Below are positions 13,133 to 22,138 of a DNA stretch of 44,089 bases, piece after piece. The position numbers and the translations under genes were made by a program. The stretch's first letter is position 1, and every line of letters starts with the position of its first letter. The stretch spans positions 1 to 44,089 of the IMG/VR virus record IMGVR_UViG_3300019458_000055; one strand, given 5' to 3'. This stretch comes from a virus. Below the pieces are notes generated by a model. The model made no database searches. It saw only the letters and a list, made by a program, of their open reading frames with translations, and was not told where the DNA came from.

Positions 13133-14616
13133 TGCCGACCCTGGCGCTCCCTGGCCTCTTCCCGCATCAGCAGGCGGTCGCGGACCATCCCGCACCACGC
13201 AAGCTCCTGCCGTGGGGCCGGCGCGCAGGCAAGTCCCGCTTCGACTTGAGTGCTGCGGTCGAAGGCCACGGACCAGTCACCAACGGCCAGCCGTTGCACC
13301 GGGGACTCTTGCAGAACCGGGACGTGCTCTGGGTCGGTCGCTCGGTCAAGCAAGCCGGCATCATCTGGACTGAAGAGGTCAAACCGCGCTTTAGCCGCGC
13401 TGGCGCGTACACCAACGATACGCAGATGGTGGCGCAGCTCTACGGCTTTGGGCGCCTGATCGTCTGCTCCCAAGACGCGGACTCGATCGCGAACGCACGC
13501 GGCATGGGTGCTCGTGTGGCCGGGGTGATCTGCGATGAGGCCGCGCACTGGGACGACGCGGAGAACGTGTGGAAGCAGATCCTGGTGCCGATGTTGTTGG
13601 ACAACGAAGGCTGGGCCGTGTTCTCGAGCACGACGCACGCGGGCAGTTGGTTCAATCAGCAATGCGACCGATTCGATGCGGGCGGCTTGGGCGAGGACTG
13701 GATGCTGTGGGAAGCGACGGCCCTGCAAAATCCCATCATCTCGCCCGCTGCGTTCGACAAAATGGTGGCCGAGTACAGCCCCGAAGATCCGCGGCTGCAG
13801 GAGGAGGTCTACGCCAAACGGCTAGCGGGCGGCACGGGCTTGGCGTTCCCTGAGTGGAACAACGCGGTGCATCGGCTGAGCTTGACCGCACGGGTACCGG
13901 AGACTTGGCGTTGGGTGGCGGGCATGGACTACGGCTATCGGAACGGCGGGTATGTTGGGCTGTTCGCGTGCGGGCCGGACGACGAATTGTGGCTCATGTG
14001 GGAATTACGCTTTGTCGAGATGTCGCTGGAAGAGATCGGGCGCACGTTGGGCGAACTCATGCCGCAGTACGGGCGGCTGCCCGAGTGGATCGCGTGCGAT
14101 TCCGCGATGTGGGACACCGGACCCACCATCCCTGAAGGCATCCAGAAGGCGCTCAACGAGACGTTAGGCTCGGCCCATGTGTCGTTAGTGTCGACGCCCA
14201 AGGGTCGCCATTCCCGCCTGACGAGTAAGGCGCTCTGCCACGAAGCGCTCAAGTACGAGCGGGACAAACACGGGAATCCGTTGCCGTGGGCGCCGCCGAA
14301 CTTGCGCGTGCATCCGCGATGCACCTACTTTCTCGCGACTGTGCCGAGCTTGCCGCGTGATGAGAAGAATAGCGAGGACGTGGACACGACTGCCGACGAT
14401 CATGCCTATGATGCGTGGCGCTACATGCTGATGTGCCGGCAGCCCAAGGCGGGGCGTGACGTGGTAGTCGTGCCGGAAAATGTGCATCCCGGCTTCCGGC
14501 CAGACGGGACGCGGCGGCCGCGGGTACAGACGGCAGAGACCGAAGCGGAGGAATTGGCGATGGTGTTGCAGCGTCAGGGCGTCACGATCGGCGGTCGTTA
14601 CGGGGGCCGGCCATGA
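13132..14616 (+). CDS. terL: Terminase large subunit
   Basis: 494 aa. The N-terminal ATPase has Walker A GRRAGKS (29-35), Walker B VICDEA (about 133-138) and a C-motif-like VFSSTTHAGSWF. The RNase-H-fold nuclease has acids in GMDYGYRNGG (D about 266), ACDSAMWD (about 321) and TADDHAYDAWRY (about 420-432). It moves DNA into the prohead through the portal and cuts concatemers. It starts in the TAATG junction with the preceding gene. Length is normal and all key acids are present. Confidence 0.95.
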   Translation: MPTLALPGLFPHQQAVADHPAPRKLLPWGRRAGKSRFDLSAAVEGHGPVTNGQPLHRGLLQNRDVLWVGRSVKQAGIIWTEEVKPRFSRAGAYTNDTQMVAQLYGFGRLIVCSQDADSIANARGMGARVAGVICDEAAHWDDAENVWKQILVPMLLDNEGWAVFSSTTHAGSWFNQQCDRFDAGGLGEDWMLWEATALQNPIISPAAFDKMVAEYSPEDPRLQEEVYAKRLAGGTGLAFPEWNNAVHRLSLTARVPETWRWVAGMDYGYRNGGYVGLFACGPDDELWLMWELRFVEMSLEEIGRTLGELMPQYGRLPEWIACDSAMWDTGPTIPEGIQKALNETLGSAHVSLVSTPKGRHSRLTSKALCHEALKYERDKHGNPLPWAPPNLRVHPRCTYFLATVPSLPRDEKNSEDVDTTADDHAYDAWRYMLMCRQPKAGRDVVVVPENVHPGFRPDGTRRPRVQTAETEAEELAMVLQRQGVTIGGRYGGRP

Positions 14617-14651
14617 AGTACTACGGGGCAACTATCAACGGAGGTTAAACG

Positions 14652-14879
14652 ATGCGAACTGAAGACCTTGCCAGACTGTCACCACCCGAAGCTGCGTCCA
14701 AAATGCTGACGGCCCACGAGGGCGTGCAACGGAATGCAGAGGCTGAGGCATGGCATTTCGCAGAGCGGTATGACCATGCCTCTCAGGATTACAAGTTCTT
14801 CGTCGAGGTTGTGCGTCACATTGTCTGGGGCGGAGAGTTCCCAGCGGTGGAACGTCGACAGTTGGTGTTTGCTGGATGA
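14652..14879 (+). CDS. Small hypothetical protein
   Basis: 75 aa after a good ribosome site (GGAGG at 14640-14644). Helical and charged (PPEAASKMLTAHEGVQRNAEAEAWHFAERYDHASQDYKFFVEVVRHIVWGG). It has no family. An ATGA overlap with the next gene shows coupling. It lies between TerL and portal with five other small genes. Confidence 0.6.
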   Translation: MRTEDLARLSPPEAASKMLTAHEGVQRNAEAEAWHFAERYDHASQDYKFFVEVVRHIVWGGEFPAVERRQLVFAG

Positions 14880-15328
14880 CCCTTGCGGAAGCCGAAGCCG
14901 AGTACGCGGCCAAGCTGGCCGGGTACAACGCGGACGATGTGAGTTACGTCGACCTCGCGTATGCGAACGACACCGTGCTTGTTGCACGTGGAACACCGGT
15001 GCACGAGTTGCCGTTAGGCGAATACCGTCGTCGTCGGTTGAGCGATTGGCCAGTCTTGCTGGCGGCTCGGTTTGGTCGCGAAATACCAGACAATCCCTTC
15101 CTACCAGCCGCCCAGCAGGACTATGATCAGCGGGGCCGTGAGTGGCAGCCGTTCTGGCTCGACGCGGGGGAAGGCGTAGCAGACCGGTACGTCATCGTCT
15201 TTCCGTGGAACCCGACCGACGGCTATTACGCCCGATCGGCGCTACCTGGGGATCTGTGGCCGGACGGAAGCGGGAAGAAGATCGAGGCCGTGCATCCAAG
15301 CGAGATGCCGTTGGTGAGCGAGCCATGA
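14876..15328 (+). CDS. Hypothetical protein
   Basis: 150 aa. MTLAEAEAEYAAKLAGYNADDVSYVDLAYAND is a helical start; the rest is rich in aromatics and prolines (REWQPFWLDAGEGVADRYVIVFPWNPTDGYYARSALPGDLW) and looks like a compact beta domain. It is not recognised. ATGA coupling at both ends. A head-associated or accessory role is open. Confidence 0.6.
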   Translation: MTLAEAEAEYAAKLAGYNADDVSYVDLAYANDTVLVARGTPVHELPLGEYRRRRLSDWPVLLAARFGREIPDNPFLPAAQQDYDQRGREWQPFWLDAGEGVADRYVIVFPWNPTDGYYARSALPGDLWPDGSGKKIEAVHPSEMPLVSEP

Positions 15329-15402
15329 GAGATGTCCAGCAATGCGAGACCTGCGAGGGGCGCATTGGCTGTGTTGCGCCAGTATTTCTTCCTGGACGTT
15401 AA
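15325..15402 (+). CDS. 25-aa cysteine-containing mini-protein
   Basis: MRDVQQCETCEGRIGCVAPV and five more residues. The ATG overlaps the previous stop (ATGA). Three cysteines (CETCEGRIGC) in 10 residues could bind a metal. It is very short, but the coupling and the cysteines make it more than noise. Confidence 0.35.
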   Translation: MRDVQQCETCEGRIGCVAPVFLPGR

Positions 15403-15417
15403 CGGAGAGAGGTACCC

Positions 15418-15819
15418 ATGACCTTCCGCGACTGGTGGGAACGCTATATCTGGCCCCCGAGAACGGTGCCGCTGGGCGCGTCGCTGTTCGTTGAACTCGC
15501 GGCCTTGGTCGACAAGCGCTCGACCGAATACGGGGCCGCGCTTGAGCGACAGATCGCGTGGCTGCAGAGTCGGAACGCGGAACTGACGCAAGCGTTGCTG
15601 GCCAAGCCGCAAGCCCCGGTACCTGTGTCCCAACCCGAGCCGACGACGGTCATGCTGCCGGCCGAGGTCGTGAAAGCCTTGACCGATCGGATGGGCCTTC
15701 GCTGGATGGATACGAACGCGGGTCGGAACGCGGCAATGTGGGCGAGTATGGCGTTAGCGACGATGGATGTTGAGCAAGTGGCAAAGAAGATCTACGACGG
15801 GGAGGATTCGTGGAGTTGA
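15418..15819 (+). CDS. Hypothetical protein with coiled-coil middle
   Basis: 133 aa with ribosome site GGAGAGAGG before ATG 15418. Residues 1-12 (TFRDWWERYIWPP) form an amphipathic aromatic start, ~25-60 a coiled coil (ALVDKRSTEYGAALERQIAWLQSRNAELTQALL), then a proline linker and a helical end. It could be a minor structural or chaperone protein. It overlaps the next gene by 10 bases. Confidence 0.6.
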   Translation: MTFRDWWERYIWPPRTVPLGASLFVELAALVDKRSTEYGAALERQIAWLQSRNAELTQALLAKPQAPVPVSQPEPTTVMLPAEVVKALTDRMGLRWMDTNAGRNAAMWASMALATMDVEQVAKKIYDGEDSWS

Positions 15820-15968
15820 GTCGTCCAGTGCCGCGTCGGCATGTCGAGCGGTTGGTCCGCCGGATCGCGGCCAAGCAGGCCATCGCGGAGGAGCCAGCGA
15901 CCAAGCGCATGCCGCGGAAGCAACGTCGTCAACTCGCGCGTGAACTCGCGAAACAGGAGACCGGATGA
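15810..15968 (+). CDS. Small basic protein
   Basis: 52 aa from GTG 15810, 5 bases after GGAGG (15801-15805). It is almost all helix-forming and basic (RRHVERLVRRIAAKQAIAEE, then RKQRRQLARELAKQ). It may bind nucleic acid or a virion part. It ends in an ATGA overlap with the next gene. The ribosome site and two-sided coupling support it. Confidence 0.5.
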   Translation: MELSRPVPRRHVERLVRRIAAKQAIAEEPATKRMPRKQRRQLARELAKQETG

Positions 15969-16114
15969 ACCGACGGCTGACGTCACGCAAGATATCAGGC
16001 AAGATTGAGCCGACTGTGACGAGCTACGAGCCGGACACGTGGACTACGCTCGACATGCCCGTGTGGAAGATCGGTCGATCCCGTACGGGGAAGCCCGGAT
16101 CATTGGCGGCGTAG
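15965..16114 (+). CDS. Small hypothetical protein
   Basis: 49 aa, starting ATGA on the previous stop. MNRRLTSRKISGKIEPTVTS and a short beta-like end (DTWTTLDMPVWKIGRS). Nothing recognised. It fills the space before the portal gene, whose start lies 28 bases downstream. Confidence 0.4.
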   Translation: MNRRLTSRKISGKIEPTVTSYEPDTWTTLDMPVWKIGRSRTGKPGSLAA

Positions 16115-16142
16115 TCCACGTGCATTGGGCAGACGGAGCCGA

Positions 16143-18587
16143 ATGACCGCCACGTACGCGGGCGTGACGGCTGGCATGCCGGACGATCTGTCCGGGACGG
16201 GCGAGGACGAATCGCCCGCGAGCGATCGGCCCGATGGGCCTAGGTACGGCGACAAGGTCCAAACGCCGACGCTGCTGACGCTACCGCCCAAGCAGGCCGC
16301 GGCGCAGTTGCTCAAACGCTGGACGACGCAGGACCAAGGATATTCCTACTGGCTGGCAGAATGGGAAGTGAACGAACGGCGCCGGAACGGGGAGTGCAAC
16401 ATCTGGGTCGTCAAGGACCAGGATACCAATAGCGGGCGCGTGTACCTGCCGCCGGGCGCGAGCAAAGTGCCGCCGGCCGTGTTCAACAAAGCGGATCGGC
16501 TGACAGGCCGCATTACCTCGCAGATCTACGCGGACCCCGCCGTGATGGAGGCCATCCCGGGCGAGCGGGACAGTGACGAGTCGCGGGACGCTGCGGACCT
16601 AGCGACGCGCGTGTTGCGCGACTTGGATAGTGAAGCCGTGCTCAACGATTTCAACGCGCATCGGACCGCGATGGACCATGCCGGCTCGTTCGGCTCGGGC
16701 TACCTGGTGTACGAAGCGGACCCGTATGCGGGCGGTCGGCAACCGATGCAGATGGAAGCCAGTCCGCACGCTACTTCGGTTAAGGACGCGGAGTATCGAA
16801 TTGTGCCGTCATATACAAAGCAGGATGCTAATGGCCAATTGCAGATTATGCCGGCGCAGAAGATCGAATGGCCGGAACTCGTTACGCGGTACGTCCGACC
16901 AGACGGGACGCTGACGGACCACCGGGCGGAAGCCGCGTTACGCTGGGTGCCGCAGCTCACGAATACGGTTTACCCTGCGTGCCACGTGCGTTTCTGGCCG
17001 CCCGAAGCGGCGAGCTTTGATCAGGCCGAGTTGGTGTTGGTCGCGGACTATGTCAGTTGGGGCGCGCTCCAAAACCGCTACGTGTCGCTAGCACCGACTC
17101 AGCAAGTAAGGGACAACATAGACGACGACGCTGCTCCGCCGTCGGCACCGATCAAGGACGTGCCACCGCCGACCGATGAAGAGATCGAGAAGTTCTTGAG
17201 CGAGCGCATCCCTAAGACGGAACTGCTATTACCGCGCGTGAATAATCGGCCGCGGGACACACAGACAGGCGAGAAAGGCCAGCGGCTCGTGTTCCGGCTG
17301 CGGGCCTGGGCCAAGGAATGCCCTGCCTATCCCGATGGCCTCGAGATGTGCGTACTGGGCAAGGACTACTTGGTGTCGCGCGGGCCGTGGATCGGGGACA
17401 CCAAGGACGGGCGCGAAGTGCTGGATCTCCCAGTTGTGCAAGTGCAGCAGTTCCGCGGGGAGCGGGGCAATCCCCACGGTCGCGGGATCATGCACGCGCT
17501 AGGGCCGGCGAGCGAATGGCGGGCCGAGTTGGTGGGGTCGATCGAGGATCTGTTGCAGCGGATCAATCGTGCCAAGGTGTTCTGGCCGACCAATAGCATC
17601 TATAGCGGGAAAGAACAGCTGCTGGAGTTGATGCGCTACGTCCCGATGAATCCGGGTGGCGAGCCGAGCTATGAACGAGTCCCAACCGATGCGTTGGGCC
17701 CCGCGACCGAGCTATTCAGCGTGGCGACGCGCGAGATGGACGATGCGTCGCATTTGCAGCAAGCAGGACAAGGGCTCGAGACCAGCGATGCTGCGTCGGG
17801 CCGTGCGAAGTATGCGGTTTTGGGTCAAGTACAGGCGGGTTTAAGCGATGCGCGGCAGAACGCCGCGACAGCCTTCGAGCGCGCGGGGCGGATCAAGTTG
17901 CAGCTGGTGCGGAAGAGCTATTCGGTGCCGCAGTTGCTCAAGTACACGGGCGAGGACGGCGACTTCAAGGTGCGCCGATGGTTGGGCAGTGATCTCCACG
18001 GTGTACGCGACGTCCGACTGGTGCCAGGCTCGCTGTCCATGATGGCCCCGCTTCAAAAGGCCCAGACGGCCATGAGCTTTGCGGCGTTGCCTGGCATCAT
18101 GCCGCAAGACGAACTACGCGACTTAGTATTCCAACACGTGAGTGCGGAATTGGGGTGGAAGGACAATCCGCACTTCTTGCGGGTCAAGCAGCAGATTGCC
18201 AAGTGGGAGCAGGGGCCTGAGGGTGAGCGGCTGCAGCAGATGCGGACGATGGACGACGGATCGGTCGATCCAACAGCACAAGCGATCTTCACGCCGCGGC
18301 CGGTTGATAACCAGCCCGACGTGGCGACGATCCGGTTGCGCATGATCGGTCGCGCGATGGCGGGCTGGCGCTATACCCAACTGCCGCCGCAGTGGACACG
18401 GGCGTTGGACATGGCGTATCAGCAGGCCGCGATGGTGTTGACGCCGCCGGCGCCAGATCCGACGCAGGTCGCAGTACAGCAAGGGATCGCGGGCCAGCAA
18501 TCGCAGCAGCAAGCACCCGGCGCGTTGTCCGCGACTGGGGAAACCACGACAGCCGGCCCAGAGCCGGGAGTGCCACCCAATGCCTGA
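16143..18587 (+). CDS. Portal protein (P22-like podovirus type)
   Basis: 814 aa from ATG 16143 (a TTG 18 bases upstream is the alternative). The charged start is followed by WLAEWEVNERRRNGECNIWVVKD and VFNKADRLTGRITSQIYADPAVMEAIPGERDSDESRDAADLATRVLRDLDSE, typical of large podovirus portals where a crown and wing precede the stem. A Gln/Ala-rich C-terminus (AVQQGIAGQQSQQQAPGA) would form barrel or tail contacts. Twelve copies make the DNA gate at one capsid vertex, working with TerL. The scaffold gene overlaps by 8 bases. Confidence 0.85.
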   Translation: MTATYAGVTAGMPDDLSGTGEDESPASDRPDGPRYGDKVQTPTLLTLPPKQAAAQLLKRWTTQDQGYSYWLAEWEVNERRRNGECNIWVVKDQDTNSGRVYLPPGASKVPPAVFNKADRLTGRITSQIYADPAVMEAIPGERDSDESRDAADLATRVLRDLDSEAVLNDFNAHRTAMDHAGSFGSGYLVYEADPYAGGRQPMQMEASPHATSVKDAEYRIVPSYTKQDANGQLQIMPAQKIEWPELVTRYVRPDGTLTDHRAEAALRWVPQLTNTVYPACHVRFWPPEAASFDQAELVLVADYVSWGALQNRYVSLAPTQQVRDNIDDDAAPPSAPIKDVPPPTDEEIEKFLSERIPKTELLLPRVNNRPRDTQTGEKGQRLVFRLRAWAKECPAYPDGLEMCVLGKDYLVSRGPWIGDTKDGREVLDLPVVQVQQFRGERGNPHGRGIMHALGPASEWRAELVGSIEDLLQRINRAKVFWPTNSIYSGKEQLLELMRYVPMNPGGEPSYERVPTDALGPATELFSVATREMDDASHLQQAGQGLETSDAASGRAKYAVLGQVQAGLSDARQNAATAFERAGRIKLQLVRKSYSVPQLLKYTGEDGDFKVRRWLGSDLHGVRDVRLVPGSLSMMAPLQKAQTAMSFAALPGIMPQDELRDLVFQHVSAELGWKDNPHFLRVKQQIAKWEQGPEGERLQQMRTMDDGSVDPTAQAIFTPRPVDNQPDVATIRLRMIGRAMAGWRYTQLPPQWTRALDMAYQQAAMVLTPPAPDPTQVAVQQGIAGQQSQQQAPGALSATGETTTAGPEPGVPPNA

Positions 18588-19767
18588 CGCGGTCGATCTA
18601 GCGACGGAACTGGATGATGACGACATAGCCGGACTGCCGGATAACCTGCTCGATGACGACGCGCCCGTTCGGCCACACCCAGAACCGGACGCGCCAGCCA
18701 CTACGGCCGATGACCAGGTAACAGAACCATCGGCCGGGACGAGTGACGAGCGGCCACGCGGGCCAGACGGGAAGTTCATCGCGAAATCGGAATCGGCAGG
18801 AGCTCCGACCGTTACTAAAGTCGGCGTCTCGCAAGCGGATAGCGCGGTGGCACCCGCAGCTGTCGCTCCTGCCGCACCGGCCGCATTCAAGTTGCCCGAC
18901 GGGGCGCAGCCGTTTCCGTTCAAGGTCGACAACGAACAAGTCACCTTGGACGGTGTGGTGCGCTATCCCGAAGGCGTGTGGATTCCGGCCGAGGCGTGGG
19001 ACCGCCAGTTCGTACCCAAGTACTTGGGCAGTCGGCAGCGCTGGATGCAGGAACGCCAGCAGTGGGGCCAGCGGGAAGAGCAGTTTGCCCGCCAAGTCGA
19101 GACCGAGCGGAATACGAATGCCAAACTGCTAGCTGAAGTCAAAACGCTGCTCGAGGCGGGCCCGGAGGCGATGCAGGCGTGGCTCCAAGAGTATCACACC
19201 AATGCCCCGCTCATGCTCGCCCGGATGGAGAGCGTCCATGCGAAGGAACAGTTGGCGGCTATGGAACGCGAGCGACAAGCAGAGGTCGAAGATGCGCAAG
19301 CACAGGCCATGGTGCCGCGACTGCAGCAATGGCTCGGGGATGCCGTCGCCTTGACAGTCAAAGACACGCCGGAGTTCGCGGCCTTGGGCACGGACCCCAA
19401 GGAATTACACGGCTTGGCGCTCGAGTTATATGACACCTATGGCGCACAGCTCTTTTGGGAAGCGGACAAGGCGTATCCCGAGATGGGTATTGCGCAAGGA
19501 CAGATTTTGGTTAATCCTCATACGTTGACGAGTGCGCTGCAACGCGAAGCGCGACGCGTCAACACGATTCGTTCTCGGGTACTGACGGCAAAAGAAGCAG
19601 AGGAACGGAATAAGGCCGCTCTCGCGAGTTCAGCCACTGCCTCATCCCCCGCTTCGCCACGACAACCCGCAGGCCCACCGGCCAAGCCGGCGCCCAAGAA
19701 AAAGAACGATTACGAAGCGTGGGAAGAGGACTTCGACAAGAAGCCCCTGCTTTCCGACGACGACTAA
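18580..19767 (+). CDS. Scaffolding protein
   Basis: 395 aa. Acidic disordered start (ATELDDDDIAGLPDNLLDDD), a GPDGKF motif near 65, a folded middle (PFKVDNEQVTLDGVVRYPEGVWIPAEAWDR), a long coiled coil (about 140-235, EERQQWGQREEQFARQVETER and on), and a Lys-rich end (KPAPKKKNDYEAWEEDFDKK). Position between portal and coat plus this layout fits phage scaffolds, which shape the prohead and leave before or during packaging. Confidence 0.8.
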   Translation: MPDAVDLATELDDDDIAGLPDNLLDDDAPVRPHPEPDAPATTADDQVTEPSAGTSDERPRGPDGKFIAKSESAGAPTVTKVGVSQADSAVAPAAVAPAAPAAFKLPDGAQPFPFKVDNEQVTLDGVVRYPEGVWIPAEAWDRQFVPKYLGSRQRWMQERQQWGQREEQFARQVETERNTNAKLLAEVKTLLEAGPEAMQAWLQEYHTNAPLMLARMESVHAKEQLAAMERERQAEVEDAQAQAMVPRLQQWLGDAVALTVKDTPEFAALGTDPKELHGLALELYDTYGAQLFWEADKAYPEMGIAQGQILVNPHTLTSALQREARRVNTIRSRVLTAKEAEERNKAALASSATASSPASPRQPAGPPAKPAPKKKNDYEAWEEDFDKKPLLSDDD

Positions 19768-19798
19768 TCCACCATTTTTCTAGGGGAGGGCCGCGAGC

Positions 19799-21094
19799 GT
19801 GGCCTATGCACTAACCACCTCTGGCACTGGTACTGGTTCAAACACGCTGGTCAAGCTCCAGCGTAAAGTGCAGGGGAACATCCTGCTCGGCTTCCAGCGC
19901 AGATGCCGCGAATGGGCAATGGCTGAGAAGCTCAGCAACTTTGACCTCGACGCGAGCGCGCGGGAAGTTACGGCCCCCGTCGATATCACCCGGCAACCGG
20001 CCGGCGCGTTCATTCCCGAAGGCGGCTACGAAGCCATCCCGCAGACCGCCGCACCGGAAGAGCTCACGTTCACGTGGGCCAACCACAACTTCCGCTGGTC
20101 GTACACGCGGACCTCACAGTTCATCGACAAGAAGTTCCGGAACGCGGAACTCGAGCGGCAATCGAAATACCAGGTCAAGAAAGGCGTGGAAGGGCTCTCG
20201 CGCCGTGTCGCGTGGTCGTTCTACGGCACGTCCGATGGCGTCATGTCGCTCACCAGCACCAACGCGACCCAGTCGTCCGGTACGTACGGGCTGTTGGACG
20301 GCTTCGGGCAGACGGACATCGACGACACGACCTATCTCTCGTCCATGTACGTGGTGAACGACCGCGTCGCGCTCATTCGGTCTGGCGCGCTGGTCGCCAA
20401 CTCGGCCGGCGGCTTGGTAACAGCCTCTTCGACGTCTGGCATTGCGGTCACGTGGGGCGGTTCCGTCGATTCCGACGCGAACGATCAGATCGTCATGTCG
20501 GCCTCGTCTGGTCACACGCTGATCACCGGCACGATCGCACATACCGACTACAACTTGGCACCAGTCGGCATTCTCAATGCGACCAAGACGGCGTCGGTGC
20601 ATGGGCTGTCCAGCGCGACGGCCCCGCTCTGGGCTGTGGCGTACAGCGACCCCGGTGGCGGGCTCTTCACGGGCACCAAGGCGATGCGCGGCCGGGACGA
20701 AATCCGCAACAAGGGCACCGCTGAGCCAGACATTCTCATCTGGGACCAGGGCGTCAAGCGCAAGACGTACGAGTCGACATCCGCCGCAGTCAACTTCAAC
20801 GATCCGCTGGGGATGGAGATCATCGGGTCGGTCAAGACTGGCGGGATCACGCAGTTCGAGTCGCAGTACGCGCCACCGGGCTACGTGTTCATGGGTGCCA
20901 AGAAGTCGATCAAGAAGTGGACGCTGGTGAACATGCCGGACGAAGAGACGGGCGACCTGTCTGGCTCCGACGGCTACACCGACGACAAGTTGCAGGATAT
21001 CAACGCGAACGTCGGGAGCTTCGACTTCCCGTACGCGTGGATCTGGCCCTGCCGGGCCAATCTGGCCTACTGGAGCGGCCTGACCCGCGCGTAG
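19799..21094 (+). CDS. Major capsid (coat) protein
   Basis: 431 aa from GTG 19799, 8-15 bases after GGGGAGGG. MAYALTTSGTGTGSNTLVKLQRKVQGNILLGFQRRCREWAMAEKLSNFDLDASAREVTAPVDITR reads as an HK97-fold coat with a short arm; an insertion (about 150-260) with TSGHTLITGTIAHTDYNLAPVGILNATK resembles surface domains. It has the right place after portal and scaffold and is followed by the strongest terminator-like hairpin, as expected of the most abundant product. Confidence 0.85.
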   Translation: MAYALTTSGTGTGSNTLVKLQRKVQGNILLGFQRRCREWAMAEKLSNFDLDASAREVTAPVDITRQPAGAFIPEGGYEAIPQTAAPEELTFTWANHNFRWSYTRTSQFIDKKFRNAELERQSKYQVKKGVEGLSRRVAWSFYGTSDGVMSLTSTNATQSSGTYGLLDGFGQTDIDDTTYLSSMYVVNDRVALIRSGALVANSAGGLVTASSTSGIAVTWGGSVDSDANDQIVMSASSGHTLITGTIAHTDYNLAPVGILNATKTASVHGLSSATAPLWAVAYSDPGGGLFTGTKAMRGRDEIRNKGTAEPDILIWDQGVKRKTYESTSAAVNFNDPLGMEIIGSVKTGGITQFESQYAPPGYVFMGAKKSIKKWTLVNMPDEETGDLSGSDGYTDDKLQDINANVGSFDFPYAWIWPCRANLAYWSGLTRA

Positions 21095-21108
21095 CACGCT
21101 GAGATATA

Positions 21109-21137
21109 CGGGGGCAGGTCGTATAGGCTTGCCCCCG
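21109..21137 (+). terminator. Hairpin downstream of the coat gene
   Basis: CGGGGGCAGG (21109-21118) pairs with CTTGCCCCCG (21128-21137), 10 pairs including one G-T, with a 9-base loop. It starts 15 bases after the coat gene stop. GCTGGTTCCCTTT follows, a weak T tract, so it is a partial terminator or an mRNA 3'-stabilising stem. Confidence 0.6.
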
Positions 21138-21173
21138 GCTGGTTCCCTTTCACCTGGTGACTGAGAGCAACGG

Positions 21174-21413
21174 ATGGCGGACCCTACAAACATCACCCGA
21201 AAACTGGTCGGCATCGCGGGCGGGGTGAGCCCGGACGCGGACATCATCGGGGACATCGTCACACAACTCAACAACTTGAGCGCATCCGTGCGGCTCATCA
21301 CGGCCAAGCTGGACCTGGATGCTGGTGTGACGGATACGAATTACGCTGCGCTCGTGACGGACTCCGCGATTGCGACCGCACCAACGGTGATCACGGTGAG
21401 CACGGGGCTGTAA
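21174..21413 (+). CDS. Small virion-associated protein (head fibre or decoration candidate)
   Basis: 79 aa. ITAKLDLDAGVTDTNYAAL is a motif I recall near coat genes in many phages, in proteins described as head fibres or unknown. It is mostly helical with a beta end. Position just after the coat protein supports a head-related role. ATG 21174 is preceded by GAGAGCAACGG. Confidence 0.55.
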   Translation: MADPTNITRKLVGIAGGVSPDADIIGDIVTQLNNLSASVRLITAKLDLDAGVTDTNYAALVTDSAIATAPTVITVSTGL

Positions 21414-21414
21414 G

Positions 21415-22137
21415 TTGAAGCTGGACCGCATCTTCTGGTGGACGCGCGAGCCTGAACGGTCGTGGGTGCACCAACTCGCTCGGATCGCGCCGCCGACCAG
21501 CCATCTGTCACATTTGGTGATGGTCTGGTTTGCTGGTTTGCCCGAGGTGCCGCAACAGCGCTGGATGGTGTGCGAAGCGACGCCAGTGGCCTACGTGCCG
21601 CATCTGCTCGAGCTGTTACTGGCGCAGCCGATCCGGAATGCCGAAGCGCGCACTGGATGGGCCTACTACCAACGGACCCGGTGCATCCTGTCGCCCTTCT
21701 GGGTGATCCAAGGGTCCGACATCGGGCACAAGTACAAGTATTCGATCCAGGAGTCGCAGGCGCGCGAGTCGTTAGGCTTCTCGGGTGAGGCGCCCGCAAT
21801 CGGGATGCGACGCTATGCGGAGCCATCGGACCGGACGTGGCCCGTACTGGCCGAGCAGGCGCTCACCCGGCGCTATCGGTTGGTCGCGTTGGCCAAGGCG
21901 CACGAGCAACGGGAGACGGACTATGTGCTCGCGCAGCGCCGCGGCGTGATCGCGTTAGGCAACGACGTCGTGGACGCGACACGGGACGCAGCGCCGGCGA
22001 TCATGGACGGCGCGCTCTCGACGCGAGTGGACGATCGCACCTTAGCAGACGGGAATGCGTCGGAAGATGACGCCTATTACCTCGAAACGGGGCAGGTGCC
22101 CCTTGATCCGGTCGCGATGGCGGCCTTGAGACCCTAA
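21415..22137 (+). CDS. Hypothetical protein of the head-tail region
   Basis: 240 aa from a TTG at 21415, right after the previous stop; no ATG is near. MKLDRIFWWTREPERSWVHQLARIAPPTSHLSHLVMVWF is a folded start, and QALTRRYRLVALAKAHEQRETDYVLAQRRGVIALG a helical middle. The tail is acidic. Not recognised. It may be a connector or accessory protein. Confidence 0.6.
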   Translation: MKLDRIFWWTREPERSWVHQLARIAPPTSHLSHLVMVWFAGLPEVPQQRWMVCEATPVAYVPHLLELLLAQPIRNAEARTGWAYYQRTRCILSPFWVIQGSDIGHKYKYSIQESQARESLGFSGEAPAIGMRRYAEPSDRTWPVLAEQALTRRYRLVALAKAHEQRETDYVLAQRRGVIALGNDVVDATRDAAPAIMDGALSTRVDDRTLADGNASEDDAYYLETGQVPLDPVAMAALRP

Positions 22138-22138
22138 C

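Noticed and set aside
20114-21307. 397-aa minus-strand ORF over the coat gene
   Set aside because: Complement shadow of the coat protein gene in GC-rich DNA; no ribosome site, low-complexity Arg/Val-rich product.
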